Source of the DNA: Kingdonia uniflora
Taxonomy: Eukaryota > Streptophyta > Magnoliopsida > Ranunculales > Circaeasteraceae
Assembly: GCA_014058105.1 (NCBI GenBank)
Contig: JACGCM010001655.1
Coordinates: forward strand, 2,356,001 to 2,420,000
Direction of reading: 5' to 3'
Length of the DNA stretch: 64,000 nucleotides
Part shown: piece by piece, positions 31,950 to 42,458 of the stretch
Layout of the letters: the number at the start of each line of letters is the position of its first letter
How positions within the stretch are numbered: the stretch's first letter is position 1
Made by a program: the position numbers and the translations under genes
The notes under the pieces: generated by a model
The model's database searches: none
The model's input: the letters and a program-made list of their open reading frames with translations, nothing else
Told to the model about the DNA's origin: nothing

Positions 31950-33940
31950 TTCTATCCCCTCGACTTCGACAGATACCACCCCATCCATCGAACCCACTGT
32001 TTATATTAAACTCGACGGTCCTAGTCGAGGTACATTTCTCAAAACCTTCCTCAATGAATCAGAGCACCTCAAACTTTCTGAGTTCCTTTGAACAAGCAAA
32101 GACATCTTTGCCTGGAAATTTTGAGAGATGTCTAGCGTCGACCCCAGCCTGGCCTATTATCGCCTTGATCTCCCCCCCCCCCTCCTATTCCTCAGCAGAA
32201 AAACAAAAGAAGCGTACACTAGCACCACGACTTTGCGAAGTCGTGAACCTCGAAGTAGGCAAGCTCATAGCCGCAGGCTTTATCAGAGAAGTGAAGTACG
32301 CAGACTAGATATCAAACATTGTAGCAGTTCCTAAGAAGAATGGCAAGATCCAAATCTGCGTCGAATTCACAGACCTCAACAAGCACACACCGAAGGATGG
32401 CTTCCCCCTCCCAACTATCTCAACACCCCTCAATGCCACTGCTGGACACGAGTGCCTATCCATGATAGACGCGGCTTCGGGTTACAATCAGGTACCCCTC
32501 CTCCCCGAAGATCAACTTAAAACTTCATTTATACTGAACAAGGCCTTTACTGTTTCAACGTTATGCACTTCGGCCTTAAAAATGTCGGTGCCACCTACCA
32601 ACGCCTTGTCACAACATGTTCAAACACTTGCTTCGCAAATCTGTTGAAGTCTATATCGACGACATGTTATGCAAGAGCCTTCAGAAAAACACCCATATCC
32701 AAGACCTCCCAGAAATCTTCTCGATACTTTGCACGTATAATATGGAACTCAACCCAGATAAGTGCCAATTTGGCGCGTCATCTGGAAAAAATTTGGGTCA
32801 CGTTATCAGTAAACGCAGGATAGAGATAGACCCCACCCACATTCGAGCCCTCATAGACATGCCTTCGCCCTGAACCAAAAATGACATCCAAAAAGTGGCG
32901 GGCAGGATAGCAGCCCTCAATCGTTTCATTTACAAATCCTCAGATCGATGTGCCTGGATTTTTTCCCTCTTACGCGATCAAGGCATTCACAAAGCAAAAA
33001 AGAAAAACAATCTTGAGATCGACTGGACCCCTGAGTGTGAACAAGCCTTCCTTGAACTTAAAAATTATCTTGGCCGTCCACCAATCATCAGCACACCTAT
33101 CAAAGGTGAAACACTCTCTTTATACCTTGCTGCCACAGAAACCTCTCTCAGTTCAGTGCTCATTCGACTTGATTCTAACATCGAAAAACCTGTATATTTA
33201 ATCAGCAAAACCCTTACCTCCACAGAAACTCGATATTCAAAACTTGAGCGCTAACTCCTCACACTTGTCTATTCAGCCCGTAAGCTCAAACCATATTTCT
33301 AGGCTCATCCCATCCGTGTTATTACCAGTTATCCCCTTTGAGAGGTACTTAGCCACAAAGAAAAATCCAGACGAGTGCAACAGTGGTCCGTATACCTTAG
33401 CGAACACAACATTACATTCGAGAAGCAAATATCCCAGAAAGGTCAAGCAGTAGCAGACTTTCTACCTGACTTCCCGGTCGAAGATGTCGACTGGGAACAA
33501 CACAAAGATGATCTATCAGAAGATCAACCCAAATAGTAGATCCCTGGGATCCTCTCACAGACTGGCATTTATTCACAGACGGATCAGCAGGACCTAATGG
33601 CTCAGGCATTGGTATTATCTTGGTAACACCCACTAATGACCGCATAGAGAAAGCTGTCAAACTGGCCTTCGAATGTTCTAATAACGAGGCAGAGTATGAA
33701 GCATTGATCCACGGCCTCGACCTCGCACTCGGCCTTGGCATTCTCAAGCTGGCAGTCTTTACAGATTTCCAACTCATTTAGAGACATTATACAAGATAAA
33801 ACCAAGCTAACGGTCGCATGGCTGACTACGCTCTCTTTGTGCGACAGCGCATGGACCGGTTCCTCGAAAAATCCACAATCACACATTACCCTCGATGATA
33901 AAAAAGGCATGCAGATGCCCTCGCCTACATAGCAACTATG
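31950..33940 (+). pseudogene. Reverse transcriptase and two RNase H domains of ED
   Basis: RT starts PTVYIKLDGPSRGTFLKTF. NIVAVPKKNGKIQICVEFTD, MIDAASGYNQVPLLPEDQL and VEVYIDDMLCKSLQKN (catalytic YIDD intact) follow, with frameshifts near 32180 (a C11 run) and 32570-32640. The first RNase H at 33000-33480 has WTPECEQAFLELKNYLGRPP and LSLYLAATETSLSSVLI. The second at 33560-33930 has HLFTDGSAGPNGSGIGIILV, NNEAEYEALIHGLDLA and KRHADALAYI, while FTDSQL reads FTDFQL. Domain order and motifs fit Tat elements closely. Confidence 0.88.
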
Positions 33941-34129
33941 CTCGGCCAATCAGAATCTCGGACACTCCATATCGAAGTACTCGAATGCCCAAGTATCAAC
34001 CAGATAAAAATCAATACCATCAATACTGGGGGCGAAAGTCACGATCCAGACGATTGGCGAACACCGTTTCATTATTACCACAACAGCACCACCCTCCCAG
34101 ATGATCCCAAAGCCAAACAGTCCTTGCTA

Positions 34130-35230
34130 GAAAACTACCGCAGATATACCATCCACAAAAACCAACTACATAAAAAAATCCCCAAATGGCGTCCTCCTTC
34201 GATGCATATCCCAAGCCGAAGCCCCTCAAACCTTAGCCGAACTTCACGAAGGAACCTAGGGTGCTCATACTGCTGGTCATTCTATGGCCCTTCGAGCTAT
34301 TACCCAAGGATTATTTTAGCCCGGTATGAAAAAACAAGCTTCAGGCTACGCAAAACACTGTGACAAATGCCAGTGTCACACTCATGGTATCCATTGCCCC
34401 TCTCAAGACCTCCACTTCAGTTAAGTTTCCTGGCCATTTAATAGATGGGCCGTCGATCTCATTGGACCCTTCCCAAAATCTTTGGGTAGTAGAGAAAATA
34501 TCCTCGTCGCAACTGATTACTTCACAAAATGGTTCGAAGCGGTACCTCTATGCCGAACTAGAGAAGAAGTTGTCAAATTTTTATGGGAAAACATCATCAC
34601 TCGCTTCGGCTGTCCCCATATGATTCGATGCAACATTGGTCCCCAATTCATTGGCAGTAAAGTCAGAAACTTCCTCAAAAAGCACAATATCATCCTCTCA
34701 CCCTCCACAACTTACTATCCCCAGGGCAACGGTCAAGTCAAAGCAATTAACAAAACCATCGTCGATGGTCTTAAGAAGAGAGTCGATGCAAAGAAAGGAC
34801 GATAGGCTCAAGAGTTACAACCCCAAGGAAATTTACAGGATGCACCCCCTTCCTCCTAACATATGGAACCGAAGCTGTATTACCAACCCAATTTGAAGTA
34901 CCCATACGAGACCCTAACCTGCCAGACGAAGATAATGAGTTTGAACTTAAATGCAACATGTTATGGATCGATAAAACCTGAGATCGAGTTATCGCCAACC
35001 TTTGCTGGTACCACACGTCACTTTAGAAATCTTACAACAAAAGAGTTCGACCATGGAGTTTTAACATTGGAGATCCGGTACTTCGACGTATCAATCAATC
35101 TTTGAGACCTCGAAATGCTGGTAAGTTAGCCAAATCTTGGGAAGGACCATATCATGTCTATGATAAAACAGATAAGGGTTCTTATTACCTAATGACGGAA
35201 GAGGAAGAGCCTCTACCGAACCCCTAGAAT
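34130..35230 (+). pseudogene. Integrase of ED
   Basis: Zinc-binding part AHTAGHSMALRAITQG and KHCDKCQCHTHG. The core has RWAVDLIGPFPKSLGSREN, VATDYFTKWFEAVPLCRTRE, VKFLWENIITRFGCPHMIR, then CNIGPQFIG where CDNGPQFIG is expected (second catalytic Asp lost), and PQGNGQVKAINKTIVDGLKK where the catalytic Glu reads Lys. The same Glu-to-Lys change occurs in EP and in the fragment at 54.7 kb. The C-terminal part is frameshifted. Confidence 0.85.
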
Positions 35231-35386
35231 ACAATACAGCTGGTTTCCTATAACAGGCCATATCTCCAACCATGTACGACTGATGTAATCCAGAACATTC
35301 AATAAACAAGTTTTTTAACCCTTACTTCGTCTCCTACTTCATTTTGAATTTCTTGATTTAACTCAGGTGTCATATCAACCTTCGAC

Positions 35387-36030
35387 CCGACTGATACTTG
35401 AGGGTAACCTCGAGATTTTTTCAAGCTCCCAACTTCGAGCATACTCGAGGGGCAAGAATGATCGAAAGGTCAGACCCTCAAGGATGTATTGGAGGCGATC
35501 AAATATTGCTTCGTTGTGGCTTAGGCCTTCGAAGTCCAGTCCTTCTCTTTATTGACCCTAGGTATCACGTCCACCCTCACCCCGACTGATACTTGGAAGC
35601 GATCTTGAATTGCTCAAGTCTCCAATTTTGAGCAAACTCGAGGGGCAAGGATGGTCGAAAGACCGGACCCTCAGGGATGCATTAGGGGCGATCAGATATA
35701 CTTCGTCCATGCTCTGAAATAGTCGAAGTCCAGTCCTTTTCTTGGTTTACCCCAGGTATCATGTCCACCCTCGCCCCGACTGGTACTTGGGGACGACCTT
35801 GAATTGCTCAAGTTTCCAACATTCGAGCAAACTCGAGGGGCAAGGATGGTAGAAAGACCGGACCCTGGGGAATACGTTGGAGGTGATCAGATATTGCTTC
35901 GCTGTGGCTTAGGCCTTCGAAGTTTAGTAAATTTTCGGGTTTCCTCTAGGTATCACGTCCCCTCGGCCCGACTGCTACTTGGAGGCGGCCTGGAAATTTT
36001 TCAAATTTTCAACATCGTTGTGGCTTCTGC
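35387..36030 (+). repeat. 194-bp tandem repeat of ED
   Basis: About three and a half units. CTGATACTTG-type motifs stand at 35391, 35586, 35780 and 35972 (spacing 195, 194, 192). The unit holds CTCGAGGGGCAAGGATGGT, GAAAGACCGGACCC and CTTCGAAGTCCAGTCC. Same position as the 85-bp repeat in EC and a related CGACTGATACTTGG core, but a different period. Confidence 0.88.
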
Positions 36031-36558
36031 CTTCGATGTCTAGAAAAACATTCAGATTTTGATCTATGCATCATCGACACTCCCCAGGTTTTGATCACAC
36101 TACAGTCATTCATACAGATTAAATTTTTGCAGAAATAGATCCAACTTCTATACCTCCAAACAGCAACCGCATACAAAAATACTATCTACAATTCCATAGC
36201 ACATTCAACATATTATCTATCAGTAGAACAGTTGCAGTACAATTCAAAGACCAATCATCATGAGTCCAAAACAAGCAAACTCAACAGAATGTGCATTCAA
36301 ATTCCAATAATTCAAGGTCAGAGCACGATTGCACAATCCATCAGCAAATCAGATATCGAATCAGAAGTTCATAATCAGTATGTTTAGAAAATATGCATCA
36401 ATATGTTCTACATCAATTTCAGAAGTTCAAACAGATAACAAAAGCACAAACAACCTACTGAGTTCAGAGACCAACAAAAACCAACAACATCGCTTAAAAT
36501 AATACAACTCAACATTATAATCAGCAGAAGAAGACATGGAACCCCAATCCCAAATACC
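36031..36558. other. Spacer after the tandem repeats of ED
   Basis: AT-rich, no gene. On the antisense strand it is the 3' flank of aORF1, where its transcript would end. No poly(A) signal is certain. Confidence 0.4.
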
Positions 36559-37093
36559 TCATATCGGTGCGGTTACACCTTCTTGCTTCACAGATCCCCC
36601 AGCAGCTTCATTCGAACCTTCGACGATCAGACCATCAACAGTTTTACCAATGGGTGCTCCAACAAGAGAAGTATCTGCACCACCTCCAGTACCTCCAACT
36701 GCTTCTTCAACAATGTTTGTCTCCCCTCCCTTCACCTGCAAATCATCCCCGTCAACAAGTTCTGAAGACACAGGATAAGGTTCTAATGTCTCAGGGTCAT
36801 ACTCCTTATCAGCTATAAATCTTGTCAACTTAACATTCGCCTTGCATTCGCCATCATACTGCCGCTGGAAAATCACCTTATGCTTAACTTTCTCCCTCTC
36901 ACACGCCACAAGCTTCGCAGACTACTCTCGTTCCAGCCTCGACCACTACAGTTCGAGCCTCTCGACATAAGAGCCGATAAACACCCCCAGATCCTGCTTT
37001 AACTTCCAGACTTTAGACACCAGTGATGCTTCTTTTCTACAAGAAAGATTCAGATTATCCTTTGCTTGCTTCAATTTCGCCTTTATTGCCAAG

Positions 37094-37212
37094 CTGTAAG
37101 TTTGCACTCAAGCATCCGTCTGTTAAAATTTTCAAGAAATCAGTGCAACTCAAAATTCAAAGAATTTTCAAGAAATCTCAAAGTACCACAACAGCAAGCA
37201 GCATATAGTTAC
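37094..37212 (-). other. Intron 2 of aORF1 (ED)
   Basis: Minus strand: ATGTTTC AG, then GTAACTATATG, ending GCAAACTTACAG before CTTGGC, 119 bp. An alternative acceptor is TTTTAACAG near 37120. Confidence 0.5.
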
Positions 37213-37786
37213 CTGAAACATGTGTTTCTCTATCTCCTTCGAAGCCTCGTCTGGGTCATCTTCCCAGATCAAGACCATCGAAGCCTGCTTGGCCACATCC
37301 TGCTCCTATCGTTCAAGCTCTGACATCTCATCATCTTCCTCCAGTGTATTATCTCCCCCAGTACCTTACACCTCTTGCATTGGCCAGCCTTCGATTGCTG
37401 CATCTTCAAAGCTTCGGGGACTACTGGGACTTTCCCCTTCTCAGTTTGAGCTGCTACTAGCCTCGTCCTCAACTTCGGCGTATCTCCTACCACTTCGGGC
37501 ACTGGCATTGCTTTCCTCAAACCCCTCTGCAATTTCGGTACAAATTGGTAGTTTCTTGGAAACTCTTCCCCTCCCATCTCTTTTTGCCCCTTTGAAACAC
37601 CTTCACCTTTCTTTCTCTTTGGTAGCTTCGGCATAGCGGGTACGTCTCAAAGCAGGGAATTCGCCTTCTTCCTCCTTTGCCTTTTGATTTTGAAACTGTC
37701 AAACACAGAATTTACCCAGTCTTCACTAGCTTCGAGCAGCGTATCAATATAATTTACAGGATTATCCCAAGATGAACTCTCCGGAT

Positions 37787-37863
37787 CTGCAGATTAAAAC
37801 AAGAACACAGATATCACTTATCTCATATACATATCAACAACAACCCTTCGACAGTAAACTTAC
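37787..37863 (-). other. Intron 1 of aORF1 (ED)
   Basis: Minus strand AACAAAA, then GTAAGTTTACTG, ending TTTTAATCTGCAG before ATCCGGAG: 77 bp GT-AG. Same place as the 79-bp intron at 6923-7001 of E2. Confidence 0.75.
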
Positions 37864-38714
37864 TTTTGTTATATACCTTATGATGTAATCTATACCGGGT
37901 CATCTTTATCTACATTCTCATAGTTACCCCTTACTATTAGTAAATCTTTATTCCAACCTCGGCCTGTCGAGCACAGGTTAAAGAACCAAGGTTTCTCTAG
38001 GTGGTATTGGATGTGGTAGGTCCCCGGGTTCTAACTAGCCTTCCTCGAGTAAAAGGTGATAATGTCAAACCACTTAATCAAACTTCAACCCTCACTAGCC
38101 AATTTTACATTCATCCCCTCTACAACCCCCATCATCTCATTAAAATTACCGTTCATTTGCACTGGAGCCACTCCCCAGAAATTCAACACTTATTTCACCA
38201 GTCTTCGGAGAGGATGCTTCAGTCCTAATCGAATATGGCCTCTATAAGCCAAAATCCATTCCCAAGGGTCCGACTTGAAGGTCAATCCCGCCCCTGCAAC
38301 ACTCAAATATGCCCCTACCTTCGAGAGTTCTAATTTGGTGGCGAACCGATCTAATCTAATCCTCTTTTTAGCTAAAATAGCACCTTCGACCCTATCTAAC
38401 TTAATCGAATCCCCACTATCTTCACTATGTACCTTATCTCCCTCTCCACCACCAGAAGGTCCTACATTACCCCCCTCCCCCCATACTGTTTCCTCTTCAT
38501 CACTATCTTCGGTAACTATCGTTCTTCGATGCCTCGAAACCGAAACCTCCTCAGCCGGTTGAACCATTGACAATGGAGCCTCGGTTACAATAATTAACAC
38601 TTCTACATCACTACCTTCATCCATTGGGGCTCGACCAGAAATACTAGCTTCCAATTCTTCGAGCTTCTCATCTATCAGTCTCCGTCTCGAAGCCCGACGG
38701 TTACGCATTTTAGC

Positions 38715-38996
38715 CTACAGAAGAAGAGGCACGCAATTAGAGTAAAAAGTTCGACAATTCCGTGCCAATCACTCCTATCCTGCCCATCCCCCCCCCCCCC
38801 ATATATTCATCACAACCTCAATCTCAGACCCAGTACCCCCTCCAAAATCCCCCAAACCCCAAAATGGGTCAAAACCCAAATCCCTCAAGTTTCTTTACCC
38901 TCGAAAACAACCTCTAAAACCCCAAATACAGATTGCCTTACCCACATTCTCAAAAAGGCAAAACAAAGTACAAGCAGCAGAGATCAAGTAACTTAC
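38715..38996 (-). other. 5' leader intron of aORF1 (ED)
   Basis: Minus strand AACAACTG, then GTAAGTTACTTG, ending CTTCTTCTGTAG before GCTAAAATGCG, where the ATG is the start codon: 282 bp, canonical GT-AG. Contains a C13 run at 38788-38800 whose length may be a sequencing uncertainty. Confidence 0.65.
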
Positions 38997-39965
38997 CAGT
39001 TGTTAGTAGCACTACCCTCGAACCAGAAAAACCAAACCAGCAAGTACAACAAGAACTCCCAAGTGAGAAATGGCGTACGTTCCCTCATCTCCACTCTTTG
39101 ATTCTCACAGTAAAATAATACAATAATTACTCTTTTCCCTCTTATATATCTTTCGAAAAACCCAAAACCACCTCGATTTTCTAACCACTATCATTACCAC
39201 GAACCCACTACCCGACTTTTCGGCTACAATATGTTTTGACCAATATACCCCTCGTACCTCTCACGTGCGAATAGCACCCTCACTTTTAACTGCCTGTAAA
39301 AGCTGAAGTTCTCAAACCTTTTTCTCCCTCACTCGAAGTTAAATAGCCAAGTTCAAATAGTCACATTATAGCATTTCCGTCATGCGTGAAAAACATCATC
39401 ATTACTTTTTGCACACTGCCCCAGGCACCCGTACCAGCCTGGCAGGCCAGCCGTTTGGGCTGTCAGATCGGCCAGTCAAATCCCGCATAACCGACGACAC
39501 AATCCCCGAACTCGAGTACTCGACCATTTTACGTCTCGAAAATCCGCAGCATATAGCCTCAAATAAACTTATCTAATATATCGACTTTTGACATCCAACA
39601 CATCCTTTAACACAAAAGTTTCGCCCCTTCAACCGAATACAGTCACAAACTTCGGCCATTCAACGATCTCATGCTTACAGATAAATTTTTTAGCCTCGAT
39701 ACAGTTTACCTTTCATTTCGACAAAGACATTTTTATCTTCAACCAACACAAACAATTCATTTCGATAACTGTATTATCCCTTCAATACCTCAAATTACAA
39801 ATCAGATAGTATTACTAGTACGCACAATTCGACAAAGCAAGTTATCAACAAAAACCATTTTCATTCAGGAACTCAGACAGCATTACAGGCTTCATACAAA
39901 AAGGAGAAGGGAAAAGAAGGAAGAAAATAGGAAAGCAACAACAAAAAAGCATATAAGAGATAACC
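38997..39965 (-). promoter_or_regulatory. Leader exon and promoter region of aORF1 (ED)
   Basis: Leader exon of about 120 bp, TATA box GATATATAAG at 39141-39150, then upstream DNA with no protein gene. The block at 39060-39250 resembles 61880-62130 at the right end of the window. Confidence 0.55.
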
Positions 39966-40283
39966 CTATTTGTTGACGAGTTGCTTCTCTTCAACAACGC
40001 TCGCTGCATCTTTATCCTCCTGGTCCACTATATCCTCTGCGAAGCCTTTGAGAAGAGATAGCCGATGGCTGGGAAACGGCCCCATCATCTGTACTATTCC
40101 CCACCAGTACGTGAAGGGCATGTCATAGAGTCGTGCACCAGGTTCCGCTTCAAAAAGGCATGGTATTTCAGCATCAATATCCTCCTCTATTCTGAACCTC
40201 CGTTGAAGACCCAGCAAGGCCTCCTGGATTCACCTGGCCCTCACCGCCGCATGATCTCCTTGAACAAATACGTTTTCAGCCAT
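39966..40283 (-). pseudogene. aORFx-position gene of ED (105 aa)
   Basis: ATG at 40283 (MAENVFVQGDHAAVRAR), one TGA where Arg fits, then open to 39966: IQEALLGLQRRFRIEEDIDA, EIPCLFEAEPGARLYDMPF, YWWGIVQMMGPFPSH, an acidic stretch and KQLVNK. It shares the position, orientation, size class and a short H-A-A...DA..P pattern with aORFx of E2, E3 and EM, but the residue similarity is low. It may be a fast-diverging version or a replacement. Start Met and TATA box spacing (75 bp) match EM. Confidence 0.55.
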
Positions 40284-40357
40284 GTGGATCAACAAATAAA
40301 GTAGTAAACAGAGAGAAAGTTGCAGGACAGATGAAGAAATTCCCTCCAGCCTATCCC

Positions 40358-40366
40358 ATTTTATAT
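40358..40366 (-). promoter_or_regulatory. TATA box of aORFx (ED)
   Basis: AATATAAAA followed by TGGG on the minus strand, about 75 bp before the ATG at 40283. Confidence 0.5.
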
Positions 40367-40775
40367 TTACAAACCCACCATAGCTTTCCATCTTCCCTAA
40401 CTGAATTAATAGTAGCCTTCAACTCTCAACCTCAAAAAGTCAGTAAACAAACTTTCTAACTTCCCAGGTGTAACTGATTCATCGGTACATGCATTCAAAC
40501 CTCGTTCCCGAGGACTCCTAGTAGAGTATACCTCCAGCGTCGAGCATTCGATCATCATTACCTTCGAGCATATCATTATACATCGCGCCTATAAGAGTAA
40601 TCGTCTAGATTCGTCTACACTACCAGTCTGAAATAGTAATACAGGTACGCAAAAAATATTTTGTCCATTCCAAACATCTGCTCAAATAAACAAATTATAT
40701 TTCTACTACCATCCCAAGAAAAAAAACACCCACACATAAAAAACAAAGACATACAAAGATATAAAGATAACCTCC

Positions 40776-41114
40776 TCAACCATTGGTCCTACTACCAGAA
40801 GGTCCAGCTTCAGTGGCTGAATTCTGCTCCTCGATGATCTCCTCCATACGAACAAGATTGTCGGCCAGAGCCATCAGAAAGAGATAGCGCCTCTCAGCGG
40901 TCGTAAAATGGAACCTTAGCTGGTCCCACAGATAGGAATAAGAATCACCATTGAAGAACTCCTCAGGTCCTACCTCCACAAGCTCGGGCATGTCCCAATT
41001 CAGATCATGCTACCCAAAAAACCTCATATGCAATTCTGTCATCTTCCGCCCTGCACAATGGTCACGAGTGAACCCCATCCTTTTCTGGCAATGCGTAGTT
41101 GGCGTGGTATCCAT
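40776..41114 (-). pseudogene. aORFy copy (ED), 112 aa
   Basis: ATG at 41114: MDTTPTTHCQKRMGFTRDHC, then KMTELHMRFFG, a TAG, HDLNWDMPELVEVGPEEFF, SYLWDQLRFHFTTAERRYLF and an acidic, Gly-rich end (EEQNSATEAGPSGSRTNG). RFFG--DL and M-P-LVE are shared with the right-end copy (YFGDQDLGAPMPDLVE), and LRFHF with VRFHY/QFHYF in E3 and EM. Only one stop breaks it, so it is the best-preserved aORFy here, and it shows the gene reading through the region where other copies have TAG. Confidence 0.75.
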
Positions 41115-41178
41115 TCAAATGCTCAGAATCAAAAAAATAAGCAGAAGAATACTGTAAATGGAAGATGATACAGCACCC

Positions 41179-41189
41179 CTATATAATAA
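41179..41189 (-). promoter_or_regulatory. TATA box of aORFy (ED)
   Basis: TTATTATATAG followed by GGGTG on the minus strand, 65-75 bp before the ATG at 41114. Confidence 0.55.
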
Positions 41190-41366
41190 CCCATCTTTAA
41201 AGCCTTTACTTCAGCTATTACCCTATAACACCTACATATCTTAAAAATCCTCCTTTATTACCTACCCGAAAACCAACATTTAACCTGCTCAAATCCAAAG
41301 GCCAAACAGTTTTCTCAGCAAACACCTCTCCACTTGGCTTCAAGACCTTCGCTAAGAGTAGGCAAA

Positions 41367-42070
41367 TGTAGTAGTCTTCGACAGGCAGTCGAGGCCCACT
41401 TCACAGCCTACTCGAATATATCAAAGCCCACTCAATCTTAAAATAGACTCCCTAGAGATCCCCCAAAGACGAAGCTTCGACATCAGACAAAGCTTCGAGA
41501 ACAAACTATTATAATACAGCAGAAATCCTTCCACCTTACTAATACATGATCAAAGCAGGATAAGACAGACAATCATCTCATCAGATAAGACAGTACCTTT
41601 ATTGTCCCGTGCAGCTACAGTGACAGGTCCAACCACTGCACAGTTCAGAGATATCATCAATAAATGTTGCAGTGACAGTACCGACATGACCGGCGCCCAT
41701 AACTCACCAGGATTTCCTGATAGTAATCATGTAAACCTGACCCACACTTGGTGACTCAACTCCTTATATCTCTATAAATAGAGGAGAAGGAAATCCAAGG
41801 AGGGGTTAGAAAAATCATTTCCAACCCCTTGCATTTTACCTTCGACCACCCAGATACTCTGTACTCGAGCCCTGTTATTTACTCTTCAGTAATAAGATCT
41901 GTCATAAAAATCCTCATCAGAGGTCGTAGAGAGTCACATTCAAGGCCTCTACGCAAGTATTTGTCCATAGTTAGATCTTCCTTTAGGTCGAATGCTTGTC
42001 TCCTCGGATTAATGATTAATTCTACTTTATAAGAACCAACTTCCCATCCGAACGAGGTTAGGTCCCTGCA
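41367..42070 (+). repeat. LTR family D, 3' LTR of ED
   Basis: TGTAGTAGTC to GTCCCTGCA, 704 bp, preceded by the purine-rich AAGAGTAGGCAAA. TATA box near 41775 (CTCTATAAATAGAGG). Directly followed by CAACT, the target duplication. Confidence 0.92.
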
Positions 42071-42240
42071 CAACTTACACATACTCCCAGTATTTGACCT
42101 AACCAATCGACTTCGACAATACTTGGGGGTGATCTCTTCGTGAACACCATATAGACATCCTATACTCCATCAGTATTCGACCTAACCAATCGACTTAGAC
42201 AAATATTTGTGGGAGAACTCTTTACTTAAGCATCATATAC
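42071..42240 (+). repeat. 85-bp tandem repeat of EC (right part)
   Basis: Two further units (CTTGGG at 42122, TTTGTGGG near 42206), resuming in phase with the array cut at 28835. Confidence 0.85.
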
Positions 42241-42458
42241 ATAGTATATTCAGGACCCCCACATATGGAATCTGATCCGACAGCTGAACCATACCAAGGG
42301 ATAAGCTATTTACTTGAACAACATGCCAATTACTTACATTATACATACAAGAGCCAGTGGTAAGCCTTGATAATAAAGGTCTTGACTTATACTTACACTA
42401 GTATTTCACAAACATTCCTACTCATTAAACATACATAGTCAAGATACAAATATCCCTA

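Larger units (their letters stand above)
36559..38708 (-). pseudogene. aORF1 of ED (multi-exon antisense gene)
   Basis: Starts MRNRRASRRRLIDEKLEELE at 38708, followed by an acidic Ser-rich region (VTEDSDEEETVWGEGGN). The Transposase_28-like part has LGLKHPLRRLVK, a stop, VLNFWGVAPVQMNGNFNEMM, FYSRKAS, EKPWFFNLCSTGRGWNKD. An intron at 37787-37863 joins to SSWDNPVNYIDTLLEASEDW and a basic, Lys-rich stretch (MPKLPKRKKGEGVSKGQKEM). A second intron ends near 37094, then a coiled coil (LAIKAKLKQAKDNLNL) and an acidic tail (DKEYDPETLEPYPVSSELVD) to a stop at 36559. Roughly eight stops and one frameshift near 37895. Its C-terminal half is shorter than in E0. The protein may act in the nucleus, inferred only from the basic stretch. 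Confidence 0.78.
28836..42070 (+). mobile_element. ED: complete Tat-lineage element (LTR family D)
   Basis: 13,235 bp bounded by paired LTRs and a perfect 5-bp target duplication. Order: LTR, primer site, gag, protease, RT, two RNase H domains, integrase, 194-bp tandem repeats, aORF1 (minus), aORFx (minus), aORFy (minus), LTR. It is the best reference copy of the whole architecture. All genes carry stops or frameshifts. Confidence 0.93.

Noticed and set aside
32172..32182. Frameshift at a C11 run in ED reverse transcriptase as programmed frameshifting
   Set aside because: Homopolymer length is prone to sequencing error and slippage, EC and EP do not share it, and the gene is broken elsewhere.
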